64,000 bases of DNA from Pseudo-nitzschia pungens (lineage: Eukaryota; Bacillariophyta; Bacillariophyceae; Bacillariales; Bacillariaceae). Within the stretch, counting starts at the first letter, position 1; each line of letters begins with the position of its first letter. Below the pieces are notes generated by a model that did not search any database, was not told where the DNA came from, and was given only the letters and a program-made list of their open reading frames with translations. Positions 1 to 10,097 of the stretch are shown here, piece after piece. A program made the translations under genes and the position numbers. The stretch spans positions 2,949,001 to 3,013,000 of the forward strand of contig CM074758.1 in NCBI GenBank assembly GCA_037355855.1, written 5' to 3'.

Positions 1-160
1 CACTGTATGAACATATACAGTAATGAAATATTTCAATCATCCTCAACAGTATTCGACAGAACCAGGGCAATATTGCGTGCACCTGGAGATGCACGGTAAC
101 ATGCACGGTAACATGCACGATAACATGCACGATAACATGCACAAGATGCACAATAACAAT
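1..160. repeat. Partial foldback-type repeat with 12-bp minisatellite
   Basis: Bases 90-155 are tandem copies of a 12-bp unit (TGCACGGTAACA / TGCACGATAACA). The flank at 1-90 (ACAGTAATG, CCTCAACAGTATT, AGGGCAATATTGCGTGCA) matches parts of the element at 30071-31798: bases 30236-30300 on the same strand and 31560-31625 on the opposite strand. This is therefore a truncated or rearranged relative of that element, cut by the window edge. No coding capacity is seen. Confidence 0.7.
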
Positions 161-563
161 TCCTATCACTATCCTTATTCAAGACATAAGTTACCGTAAG
201 GTTAACTATTACTACTTCGTAAGTTAATCTTACTCCTAAAATTCAAATTTTGAAAACGATCAAAAAATAAATCTGAGGTTTTGAAAAAACTTGTCACGTG
301 ACACCGCACGAGCACGGTACCGTAAACATTACGAAGTCAGATCTTCTTTTTTTGGAAGGGCAAGCCGCAAGAAGTTACTTCGTACATTATTCGTTGCTCA
401 AATGCATTTCATTTGAAGCAATTACACGTACAGTAAAACGCAATCAAGACTTGCATGGAACAAGTGTTCGAAGAAGAATTAACATCCCGTACGATTTAGA
501 GCCTCGGTTTGCATTGCTTTACAAAATATCATTACGGACGAAGCAAGAATTCAAAAACGGTAG
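161..563. promoter_or_regulatory. Upstream region of the FkbM-type gene
   Basis: No convincing gene. At 180-235 there is a cluster of the short motif family that recurs upstream of most genes in the window (TTACCGTAAGGTTAAC, CTTCGTAAGTTAATCTTAC). An 89-codon open frame at 298-567 has no recognisable features. A promoter role is inferred only from position. Confidence 0.35.
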
Positions 564-1541
564 ATGATGCAAACAACAACTCTCACTATTGGCATCCTGA
601 TTGGATTCGTATTCGGATATTTGTCGACCCTTCTAATTTCTTGGTCAGATGCAATTGTGCACGATCCCCGATATTCCCTATCTTCCATTCATCAACTCAA
701 TTGTCCACGAATCGCCACCGGAGCAACAGAAAAACAGCGACGGGAAGGTAATGGATGGAAAAGCATTCATGTTTTCTACGGAGACACTGCACATATCACC
801 GATGGATCAGAAATACCTGTCCCATACTTCAAAGCCAACAAGTGGTTTAGTCAGTTTCGCCAAGATGAAATAGTCAGCAAATTATTGCACGGGAAGGAAG
901 GGGGGTATTTCATAGATTTAGCAGCCAACGACCCTATTCATATTTCGAACACGTACGCGCTCGAGACGCATTTTGGTTGGAATGGGCTCTGTATGGAACC
1001 AAATCCAAAATATTGGACAGGCTTGTCATACCGAAAGTGTGATGTTGTCGCGGCCATTGTTGGTAAGAAAACAATGGAAGAAGTTTTGTTTCGGTTTCCG
1101 AAGGCCAAAGCGGGAAAGGGAGGCATATTGGGAAATGAGTTCGACAATAAAAGGGATCAATACAACGACGGACATCCAAGATTTACTGTTTCACTTTTCG
1201 ACATCTTCCGAAAATTCCAGGTTCCTAAAGTAATCGACTATATTAGCTTGGACATCGAAGGTGCTGAAGATTTTGTGATGAGGTCTTTTCCTTTCTCGAA
1301 ATATCGCTTCAATGTCATGACGGTAGAGCGACCTTCTCGCGAACTAGCAGATGTTTTGATCAAAAATGGATACGTTTTGTTCACGACTATCAAGACAGGC
1401 ACGGAAACGCTATGGGTTCACAATTCGATCCTTGGAAATTTGGACAGGTCTGCTCTAGAAATAGACTCGGAAAACTATAAGTACAGACAAAGCGAGGGCA
1501 GCGTAAGGCTGGCTCCAGAACAAACCATCTCAATTAATTGA
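564..1541 (+). CDS. FkbM-type methyltransferase-like type II membrane protein
   Basis: The 325-residue product starts with two Met codons and then a hydrophobic stretch (about residues 5-27) typical of a signal anchor, so the catalytic part probably faces the Golgi or ER lumen. Two blocks of the FkbM (Methyltransf_21) SAM-binding fold are visible. One is a GGYFIDLAAND glycine/acid motif followed by a GWNGLCMEPNP segment, where the acid after strand 2 would contact the ribose. The other is ISLDIEGAE, the usual hallmark near the active site. Family members methylate sugars or small molecules; the substrate here is unknown. The gene is a single exon. The family call is fairly secure, the location is inferred. 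Confidence 0.72.
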   Translation: MMQTTTLTIGILIGFVFGYLSTLLISWSDAIVHDPRYSLSSIHQLNCPRIATGATEKQRREGNGWKSIHVFYGDTAHITDGSEIPVPYFKANKWFSQFRQDEIVSKLLHGKEGGYFIDLAANDPIHISNTYALETHFGWNGLCMEPNPKYWTGLSYRKCDVVAAIVGKKTMEEVLFRFPKAKAGKGGILGNEFDNKRDQYNDGHPRFTVSLFDIFRKFQVPKVIDYISLDIEGAEDFVMRSFPFSKYRFNVMTVERPSRELADVLIKNGYVLFTTIKTGTETLWVHNSILGNLDRSALEIDSENYKYRQSEGSVRLAPEQTISIN

Positions 1542-1959
1542 AATAATCGCTAGCAGAAATCATTCCAATTCTTAAAAATACCACTGATGCCGAACTTGTT
1601 AATAGTTGACACATCGATTTACTTCAATGACCACACAAATGGAGCTTTGGAAGGCGTTGTGACCGACCTCAAACCAAGAAACCCCACCGAAACTGTAGTG
1701 ATCAAAATCGCACCAGTGAAGTCACAAGCACTTGGAACTTCGGAACGTTGGGTAAACATAGAGCAGCAGCGGAAGGCATGTATCGACTATCAATAAGGAA
1801 AGGAGAAAAGGAACGGTACGGAGTTGCTATTAGAATCATTCTTCCATCTCCCGCAGCCCTTTCATAAATTTAAAAAAAAGTATTTCGAAATGCCTCACGA
1901 GCGGCAATTTTGATACCACAGTGACATGTCAAACGAATTAGATTCGATTCGAATTGTGT
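1542..1959. other. Intergenic, no gene seen
   Basis: This is the 418-base gap between the stop of the FkbM-like gene and the stop of glutamine synthetase (convergent ends). A 69-codon open frame at 1587-1796 has no recognisable motif. The stretch probably holds both 3' UTRs. Confidence 0.4.
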
Positions 1960-4268
1960 TTACTCTCCGAAAAATTCAGGTTCAGCAACAGTATGCGAAT
2001 CGAGGAAGAGCAATTCCTTGTATGTGGCAAGAGTCCAGTTCTCGGCGGGAACAACTTCTTCGGCAGCATCGCATGTGTCACGGATGTCAATCATGGTCTC
2101 GAGACGGAGGACACGTGCTAGTCGGGCCTTTTCGATGGAAGATTCAGCAGCATGGATCTCTGCAACTGCAGCCTTGATGGTAGTGACAGCAGCAGACAAT
2201 TCATCAAGAGGTCCAACACCAGATGCCTTAACGGAAGGAATAACGTGTTGGTTGATCATATCAACCATACACAAAGCCTCCATCTCAACGGTTCCGGTGT
2301 AGTGATCGTGAAGGACATCTTGTCTGGCAGACAATTCGTCTCCGTTGAAGACACCCATCTTTTCAAAGAGAGCAACATTCTTCTCGCTCGAAAGAGTAGC
2401 AATGGCTTCAACACCAGAATCAATACGCCAGACACCGGAGTCGGTAAGCATTTGTTGGTTCTTTTCGCAGTAGTTATCTCCGTTGAAAATGACCTTCCAG
2501 TGCTTGCTGAGGGCTTCGCGAGCAACGTCAGCGGGAGCCTCGCCAGCTTCAATGCGGTCAGCAAACATCGCGAATTTCTCGGCGGTAATGGTGTTAAGAA
2601 CGGTGTTGACCAAGGAGACGTTCTGGGACGATCCGACGGCACGGAATTCGAATCGGGCTCCTCCGTATGGGAAAGGAGAAGTACGGTTACGATCCTCGGC
2701 GGGAACCTCGAATGGGAGGACCTCACGAGTTCCGAGGTCAAGGGTCTTTCGGCCAGGCTTGTACTCGGCCGATTCACCGTTCATGAAACGTTCGAGGTAA
2801 GATGTCATATCGTCACCAAGGTAGGTGGATACAATGGCTGGAGGGGCCTCACAGGCACCCAAACGGAAGTCATTTCCTGGACTGGCAATGGCGGCACGCA
2901 TGAGGTCTCCGTTCTCGTCAACAGCGGCAACAATAGCAGCCATGATAATGGGGAAAGCTTCATCGTTTCCAGTGGCTTCCTTGACAGCGTCGGGGTCGAG
3001 GAAGTTGACTCCAGATCGGGTGGCAATGGACCAGTTATTGTGCTTTCCGGATCCGTTGACGTCGTTGAAAGGCTTTTCTTGGAGAAGAGCAGCAAGACCG
3101 TGCTTAGGAGCAACTTCTTCAATGATTTGCATGACGAAGACGTTTTGGTCGATCTGGGTTGTGTTGGTTCCGTAGAGAGGGGCAAACTCGAATTGGTTAG
3201 GGGCAACTTCTCTGTGACGAGTCTTGAGAGGAATACCCATTCTCCAGCACTCATCTTGAATTTCTTGCATGCATGCCAAGGCAGCGGTAGCACTGGAAAG
3301 AGGGGCCATGTAGTGATCGCACATCTCTTGTCCACGTGGGGCATTCTTTCCCATAATGGTACGTCCGGTCAACTGAAGATCGGGACGACGGTAATATTCT
3401 TCACGGGGGATGAGGAAAATTTCCTGTTCAAGACCGATGTTAGCTTGAACTCCGCTGCTTGAATCTCCACCAATAAGGCTGAAGAGACGGCTTCCGTGCT
3501 TGTCAAGAGCAGAGTTAGATCGAAGCAGGGGGGTCTTCTCGTCCAACGCAGAACCGTAGTAGGAGACAAAGGCAGAGGGGATGAAAATTGTGTCTCCTCG
3601 GCAGAGGATAGGAGAAGAGGTATCGACAGCAAGGTATCCTCCGGCGCAGTGAGTTCCACGGAGTCCTCCGTTGGGGAAAGAGGAACCATCAGTCTCTCCC
3701 TTGACAAGAGTCTTTCCCTTGAAATCTTGTTCAATTTCGCCGTCGTCGTTGAATTTCAACATCATATTCTGGACTTGTCCAGTCAAACCGTGACGGACAC
3801 CACTAGAAGCCATAGGCTGGAACCAATGGCAGTAGACATTGGCACCACGATCCACAGCCCTGTCGTATTTATAACATGACGAGAGGAGTTCCAAAATTTA
3901 CATGAGTGCGTTGGCAAAAACAATAATGATGACCGTCACAAAAAATGTTTCTCGTCGACCGACTGCCAAGGTCTTAGATCTATGACTGTAAAATATGATT
4001 TAGTACAGAGAAAAATTACTAACGACACTTACCAGTCAAATACAGCATTTGCTACCTTGTCGGCATCGTTGTTGACCCAGCTGGGGTCCTTGAGGGTTTC
4101 TGCCGAGGCGCCGTGCTTCTGCAAATATTCATCGGCAACCTTTCCACTGAATACATTCTTTCCGAAATCTTCGTATGCAGCGAGTGACATAGCACGCACA
4201 TTTACGGCGGCCTTGAGAGTGGCCTCGCGGCGGGCAAGAGCCTTGACGGCGGCGGAAGTGGCAAACAT
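1960..4268 (-). CDS. GSIII: Glutamine synthetase type III (GSIII)
   Basis: ATP-dependent ligation of ammonium to glutamate. There are two exons: 4268-4033 and 3859-1960. The 173-base intron has a GTAAGT donor and CAG acceptor and joins in frame (TG|G, a Trp) to give a 711-residue protein, the normal length for the large GSIII family and much longer than GSI or GSII. The joined N-terminal segment reads VFDW-AVDRGANVYCHWFQPM, a conserved GSIII stretch. The signature NGSGKHNNWS and the NQFEFAPLYG block are intact. The first roughly 30 residues are rich in Ala, Arg and Lys without acids and resemble a mitochondrial presequence. In diatoms a GSIII is described as the non-plastid isozyme. The apparent start within exon 2 (3894) is intronic and not used. 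Confidence 0.95.
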
Positions 4269-6268
4269 CTTGTTGAATTACTTTTTTTGTCCCAGTTATT
4301 TCCTGGTCGTTCTGGATTTTATGGCAGACGACGAGTCCAGACGTATAGAGAACGGGTCGCTCACGATTTTAGTGGAGAACCGTTTGTTTTGTATTACCGG
4401 TTGCGATCTTTCTTCGAAGTGCTGCAACAGAATTCAGAAGAAAAAATCTTCGAAACAAAAAAAGGAGCCGACAGCGGCTGTGGTGAACCTAGATTTGCCA
4501 ATTTTTTTTGGAAAATGCATAGAATTCTACGGAATGATGAAACGATTGTTCCACAAAAATAGGTAAAACGCTTCTGAAAATACAACACAATGGGACTAAC
4601 TACGAGAAGATTGCTCCATACATCATGTCCATCCGTCGAAAATAACGTATTTTCGATACACGTGGAACCATTCATTTTTTTCTATCTTCGAAATTTAGTA
4701 CTCGGTGTCAGCTGCATTTTCAGACAAACTTCAAAAGATCCTACGGAACTATGATGTTCACATATTCTTCATATGGTGATGATATATGCTGAAGAGTACA
4801 CACCGGTAGGTTCATAGGGTAGAATGGGAACGAAGAATTTACTGAAGTTATTTTGATGCATGGGGAGATGCATGTGCAAATTTGGTCGAATCGATGGCTC
4901 GTTGGTTGGGGCGAAGGTGTTTATTCACTAGCTATTTGGGATTCATCCTCACAGCAGCGCGTACAGTAAGATCCAGGGTAAGATGATGCAAGGTAAGATG
5001 CACAGTGGGACATGCGCAGCAAAGCATGTGAACATGCATTTTCCCATGCTTCCCACCGTGAATTTTACCATGAATCTCCCTCCTATGCATCTCCCCATCC
5101 ACGCAATAATTCAGGATCTCATACTTTTCAATGCTGTTAAGTATCGATAAGGTAATGAGTTGCTGCATATGTGAATATGGTGGTAAATATCATCTGTTTT
5201 TGAATATCAGGTATGCATGTCAGATTCTCTTTGTTTCTGTCAGGTATTCATTCAAGGAAAATAGTTTGACTTGATATTACCATATACACATTCACTCCAA
5301 CTTTGATTGTCATATATGCATTTGGAGCGCCCCAGTGGAATGAAGGATCATCCAATAGAAAAATCATACCAGTACGTACCCTTAGGTTGTATTAAGATTG
5401 GTTATCATTTATCTCTTTATTAGCAGCAAAAATCATAACTAGATGCAGAATGCAACTTGTGCTTTTTTTTATAAGCACTCCTAGCACTCAAGTCAATTGA
5501 ATATGAAGGAAGGAAGAATAATCAATAATTATGTCTGTTGTCATTCTTGATGGGCATGAAGTACTAGTAAGCCTTGCAACATGACCCAAGCTACAACAAC
5601 ATTAGGACTAGTACTAAGTCAGACAAATTGCTAGATGATGGGTTTTGTCTAGTACAGAAGGTCAAGAAGTAAACCTCATAAATCAGAACAAACCACAGTA
5701 AAGAATTCTGATGGAAGAACTAGCCTGCACATCATGATTGGGATGAAATTATATCCAAGAATTTAACAATCGATTTACCATTATGTGTGTCTATAATGCA
5801 CTATTAAATCATGATAGAAGCGTATTCCAAACCAAAGATCAGGATCTAACTACTGTACTGGCATTAAGCATTGTTTTTTTGGTCAATATTGCATCATAAA
5901 TTACAATGAAATGATGATACTTTTAACAACTTGAACTCTACATCAAATGACTGGAACTCACATGTTTTTAATTCCATGAAGAACCAAAAAAAATAATGAA
6001 AATGCCAATTCATGTGATAATGATGGTACAAATTGTATTGGATGTATGGTAATATAAATACTTTTCAGAACTTCTCTGCAAGGCTGCTATTTTTTACTGT
6101 TGACCTATTAATACCAGAATAAAATCAAGTTAGTAGAGATGTCAAATGAAACAATGAACCCTTTTTCTGCTGGAGTGACAGAAGTTGCATTGCTGTTGTC
6201 CTGGTTTTAAGAAGGAGTTACAGAAACTTTAGTACAAGACCAGTCTCATGACCAACAGCGTTCTTGTA

Positions 6269-6340
6269 ACCATTCTAAGACACACTAATGATAACGGAAC
6301 TCAAACCATTCCAAGACACTCTAATGCTAACAACACTCAA
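6269..6340. repeat. 36-bp imperfect tandem duplication
   Basis: Two adjacent 36-base units, each starting ACCATTC and ending ACTCAA (6269-6304 and 6305-6340), differ at only a few positions. They lie in the AT-rich gap; no function is evident. Confidence 0.6.
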
Positions 6341-6647
6341 ATGTAATATCTATCAGATCAAGCTAGAAACAATGAAACCACAATTTCCCACTTCCCATAT
6401 TCTGGTAATCAATACTAGTAGTTATGGAATGTAACAGCAGGTAAGAAAGTTGTTCAATGCTCCATCTCCTTACAACAATGGTGAGGGGGGTGAGAGGAAG
6501 AGAGACAAGAAACCATAGATGATTTATCAACAACATAGCAGCTATGGTGAATTGTGTTTGGTGTGTTTCTTGATGTATTTGGTGTACCGGTACCGGTACC
6601 GGTAGTAGACATAAGAGAATTCCGGGCGTTAAGCGTGATACTGATGT

Positions 6648-6673
6648 AATCTTACGTAGTACGAAGTAAGATT
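6648..6673. promoter_or_regulatory. Hairpin of the recurrent upstream motif
   Basis: An inverted repeat AATCTTAC ... GTAAGATT surrounds GTAGTACGAA about 290 bases upstream of the next gene and is followed by AACCTTACGTACCGGTAC. The same words recur upstream of most genes here. A regulatory role is inferred from recurrence only. Confidence 0.4.
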
Positions 6674-6936
6674 AACCTTACGTACCGGTACAAGAAATGA
6701 TAGGAATCTCCCACCGTAAAATCTTAACTTGTACTCGTGCAGCACGCTTTTTCGTCGCCATCACACGCTTCATCTTTTCCGATGGATGGTGAGTCGGATG
6801 CCAGATTTTTCTTCAGATCTTTGAGAACTCAAAATGATGATTCATTCATTCTTTTCTGTTCGATTTTACAATGCTGAGAGGAACGGAGGAAGACTAAAAT
6901 GACCACCAATCGGGACGAATCCTTTAATCACTTGGG

Positions 6937-8193
6937 TTGATACACAAAAATCAACAAGCCGCTACAATGAACGTGATTTGGCAGATGCTACCGCCTTCGC
7001 TTCTGCTGTTGTCGGTAGTTGTGTTCGCCATATCGTGCGATTTTTCAGCCGTCAAAGTCAATGCGTTTTCACTTATTTCTGTCAGAGCCTTACGGCATAA
7101 CGCGGCGCTCAATAATTTTCCCCGTTCTACATATCGGAAGATCAGAAACAAGTCGCAACTCTGGGCCATTCGTCGCCAAGTAACTATCCGCGACTGGCGC
7201 ACGGACGACAACGAACCAGATAAGATATTCACTTTCTTACTCCGACAACAAAAAGAGCAGGAAAGGACATCGAAAGATGCGTTTGATCCTGAGGGGTCGC
7301 TCGAGTTAGACGTATTGAATCAATTGTCGTTGCAAGAATCCTATGCGAAAGAGGACGGTGGGTGCTTTCTGGTAGCAGCTACAGGAGATGGAGGAGATGA
7401 CGACAAGGACGAAAACAACAACCTAACGATTGTTGGAACGCTCGGAATGATCGCTGGTACGAAAGTCACCTACCAATCGTCTGGATCTTCCATGTCAGAA
7501 CCGGAAGTCACTGCAGCAATTCGACGCGTTTGCGCCTGTTGGCCGGACGACTGCGACGATGACGACGAGACTTCCAACCAATCACTGACAACACGAGTTT
7601 CATCAACGTCCATCTTAAAGGACTTGATTCGACTTGGTGAAGAGCGCGCTCTCCAAGCGGGAGCTACGAACCTGATTGGGCTGGCGTATCCAGAGAAAGC
7701 TGCACCCGATGACAACGCATACAGCGATGACGGCAGAATTTTTGTGAAGCCATCCGTAGATGTATTTGAATCACTGGGGTATCGAGCATCAGAGCAACAG
7801 ATACCTGGTATAAAGACTATTCAATTCGAGAAGAAACTGTCCCGGAAGACTAACAATAAAGCTGATGTCATGGAATTTAACGCAGAACGTTGGATCATTC
7901 CAGCAGCGGTGGCATCGTTGTTGTTGGTTGGGTTCATTGTTTATAACCTATACAGTAATGTCTTTGGAATCGAACAATTGTGGGGTTCTAGCGACAACGC
8001 TGGCATCGGAACTTCGCTGTCCAGTCAAAATCTAGAGGAGCTCATTCGAGACGAGCAATTGGGACGCTCTGGTTTAGACGAAGGCATCAGCCCTGGTGTG
8101 ACTCGACGGTGGGAAGATTTATCGCCCGAAGAGCTCCGAGAAGAACAAGCTCTAATGAAGGTCATTCAGGGACAATCAATTCGATTAAAGTGA
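6937..8193 (+). CDS. Plastid-directed GNAT-like protein with C-terminal membrane helix
   Basis: Up to 418 residues. The Met at 6967 (MNVIWQM) is the better start because a clear signal-peptide core follows it (PPSLLLLSVVVFAISC). Downstream lies VNAFSL, which fits the diatom ASAFAP-type cleavage motif with its required Phe, so import into the plastid is likely. The middle resembles an N-acetyltransferase fold: a strand with IVGTLGMI, then about 70 residues on LIRLGEERALQAGATNLIGLAYPE and VDVFESLGYRA, the usual helix and FYxxxGF-like end of GNAT proteins. A transmembrane helix follows (IIPAAVASLLLVGFIVYNLY, about residues 325-345), then an acidic tail. The acetyl-CoA pyrophosphate loop is not clearly visible, so catalysis is uncertain. 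The gene converges with the TIM22 gene. Confidence 0.55.
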   Translation: MIHKNQQAATMNVIWQMLPPSLLLLSVVVFAISCDFSAVKVNAFSLISVRALRHNAALNNFPRSTYRKIRNKSQLWAIRRQVTIRDWRTDDNEPDKIFTFLLRQQKEQERTSKDAFDPEGSLELDVLNQLSLQESYAKEDGGCFLVAATGDGGDDDKDENNNLTIVGTLGMIAGTKVTYQSSGSSMSEPEVTAAIRRVCACWPDDCDDDDETSNQSLTTRVSSTSILKDLIRLGEERALQAGATNLIGLAYPEKAAPDDNAYSDDGRIFVKPSVDVFESLGYRASEQQIPGIKTIQFEKKLSRKTNNKADVMEFNAERWIIPAAVASLLLVGFIVYNLYSNVFGIEQLWGSSDNAGIGTSLSSQNLEELIRDEQLGRSGLDEGISPGVTRRWEDLSPEELREEQALMKVIQGQSIRLK

Positions 8194-8459
8194 GCTACAA
8201 ATCACGACAAATCAACCTCATTGTCGAAACATTGCGTTACAGACCTCATTGAAAATTAGTTGTGCCGCAATGTGTCCTCGTCTCGAGAAAAACTTTGTAC
8301 ACGTAGTTGTAAAATAAAAAATTAAAACGAATAGTACTACACGTACGCATTTTTTAAAAGAATGTAGTGCATTCAATATTCTTTGTTGGCGCCAAGAGCA
8401 TTCCTCTTTTTCGTGTTAAACCTATCCTCAACCCTCTGCGACTCGTTTTTGAGTTCTTT

Positions 8460-9320
8460 TCAATCATAATTTCCCATTATCTTATCAATCACGATGGAAA
8501 ATGCAGCAAATCCACCACATCCGACGGCTGCTGCTTGTGGTCCAGCGTGTGCCTGAAGAGCGGCGCCAGTGATGCATCCACTCACGACTGGGTTCCACAT
8601 ATCGTGCTTGCCACGAAACTTTTCCACCAAGCACTCGGATCCACCAAAAACTCCGGTGATGAATGCAAAACTACGACACCAGTACATCGACTTTTCTGCC
8701 GTGGCCCGCATCGTATACCGAACCTGCTCTTTGAAGGGAGCCTGGGGCACGTCCTTCCCACCGGCGACTTGGATAGGAGGCTGTGAGTCCGACAGGGCTC
8801 CAAGAAATACTCCCATCAACAGTCCCATCACTCCGCCACCAAATACACCAATGGCAGCCTTCCCCCCGCAACTGTCCATCATCCAGGAAAAGTCGGGGGG
8901 AACTTCTGTGGGTCCGCCAGAAGTCTTCCAGGGCAGAAAGTACGGGAGAGATTTTCGCGTCAGCCGATCGAGGGCGTAGTCTTTGTTGTAATTGCGTCCT
9001 CTATCGCTTTGGTCCGTATCGCTGAAGTATTCGACTGGTCGATGCAAGGCCGCACGAGGTGTGTAGTTGGCTGATGTCGGTGATGGATTGGACATAATCA
9101 TTTCGTAGATTGACTTGGGTGTCCCTGAGGGCATCGATTGTGATATCGCAGTTGGCGACGATGATGAATTCGAGAGTGACGACGCGCCATTTTCTGGAAT
9201 GGATGATTGCGGGGTGTATTCCGACATGTTCGTCGCTGGATTTTGATCGTTGCCAGACGACATCTTATCGTTTTTTCCTTTAGCGAAAGCACCTGACGAT
9301 AATTTACTTTTCTGAACCAA
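8460..9320 (-). CDS. TIM22: TIM22-type mitochondrial inner-membrane translocase subunit
   Basis: 286 residues, single exon. The C-terminal half carries the Tim17/Tim22/Tim23 fold: a glycine-zipper helix (AAIGVFGGGVMGLLMGVFLG), a loop, then WCRSFAFITGVFGGSECLVEKFRGKHDMWN and VSGCITGAALQAHAGPQAAAVGCGGFAAFS, with the conserved R/K-x-K-x-D-x-x-N signature before the last helices. Cysteine placement and the length of the loop fit Tim22 better than Tim17 or Tim23. The first roughly 130 residues are Ser/Thr/Pro-rich and poorly conserved in type. The role would be insertion of polytopic carrier proteins into the inner membrane. Confidence 0.85.
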   Translation of the reverse strand: MVQKSKLSSGAFAKGKNDKMSSGNDQNPATNMSEYTPQSSIPENGASSLSNSSSSPTAISQSMPSGTPKSIYEMIMSNPSPTSANYTPRAALHRPVEYFSDTDQSDRGRNYNKDYALDRLTRKSLPYFLPWKTSGGPTEVPPDFSWMMDSCGGKAAIGVFGGGVMGLLMGVFLGALSDSQPPIQVAGGKDVPQAPFKEQVRYTMRATAEKSMYWCRSFAFITGVFGGSECLVEKFRGKHDMWNPVVSGCITGAALQAHAGPQAAAVGCGGFAAFSIVIDKIMGNYD

Positions 9321-10097
9321 GTCTAGCTGCTTATTTGGTTTGCTATTTGCAGATTGTAGTTTCTAACTATTATTTTCTCCTTCTCTTTCGCCTTTCTCTT
9401 ATTCGAGTCTGTTGCGTGTTGTGTCAACTGTCAACGAAAAAGAAAGCTGTAGAGTTAAACCTTACCTTGTGCTCGTTCTACATTCAAAATTTTTTCAATC
9501 CCATCGCCCTTCCAATAAAAATGGGTGGGTTTGTAGGTTGTGGGTACAGAAGTTGTTATCCCTCTGCGGATTTTAACAAGCGATTGCTAGTAATAATAAT
9601 CGGTAAGTTACCGTACAAGTAGAAGTAAAGCTTAGTTAGAGCCTACTTGTAAGTTACTGGTATCTATCGGTAGCCTTGAGGCTTACCTGTACGTGCTTCA
9701 AATCAAAAACCTACTTCTACAACCTTTGCCCTGTCCCTTGTGATGTCGGCACGTGTTCGTACGACTTTTGATTCATTCGATTCAAAAATTGATCCAGACA
9801 AAATCCTTTTCATGCCAACTCCTTCCATCCCCCAAGGAGGAAAAAGCGCACAGAAAACATCACGCACCACCAGTCGGTTCCGAGGTACAAGTAAGCCTTA
9901 GTGTAAGTCATTCCCAGCCGCGGTACGGTAATTATTGAATACTGTACTTCGTACAGTAAGACTTGCATTAGATTTACAGCAGTACGATACCAGGTAATAG
10001 TGGTAACAGAAAGTGATGGATACGAAATAAACCTTACCGGTACGAGTACGTACGATGTACTCGTAGTACAAGTAAAATCTTACTTGTAATCGTACTT
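9321..10097. promoter_or_regulatory. Divergent promoter region with recurrent motifs
   Basis: This lies between the starts of the TIM22 gene (-) and the amidohydrolase gene (+). Bases 9600-9680 and 9885-10090 are packed with the recurrent words GTAAGTTACCGTACAAGTA, CTTCGTACAGTAAGAC and AACCTTACCGGTACGAGTACGTACG. No gene is seen. Confidence 0.4.

Larger units (their letters stand above)
4269..6936. other. Long AT-rich gene-poor region
   Basis: About 2.7 kb without a supported gene. The first few hundred bases are the GSIII upstream region. Bases 4965-5100 contain degenerate GTAAGATG and ATGCATCTCCC-type short repeats akin to the 12-bp minisatellite family. From about 5200 to 6560 the sequence is strongly AT-rich with no long open frame on either strand, perhaps a decayed mobile element. 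From 6590 the short upstream motif family begins (ACCGGTACCGGTACCGGTA, then the hairpin at 6648-6673). Confidence 0.4.

Noticed and set aside
1587..1796. 69-residue small protein
   Set aside because: Short, no motif, and lies between two convergent gene ends.
2152..3462. 436-codon open frame opposite glutamine synthetase
   Set aside because: It is a shadow of the strongly conserved antisense gene; no family features of its own.
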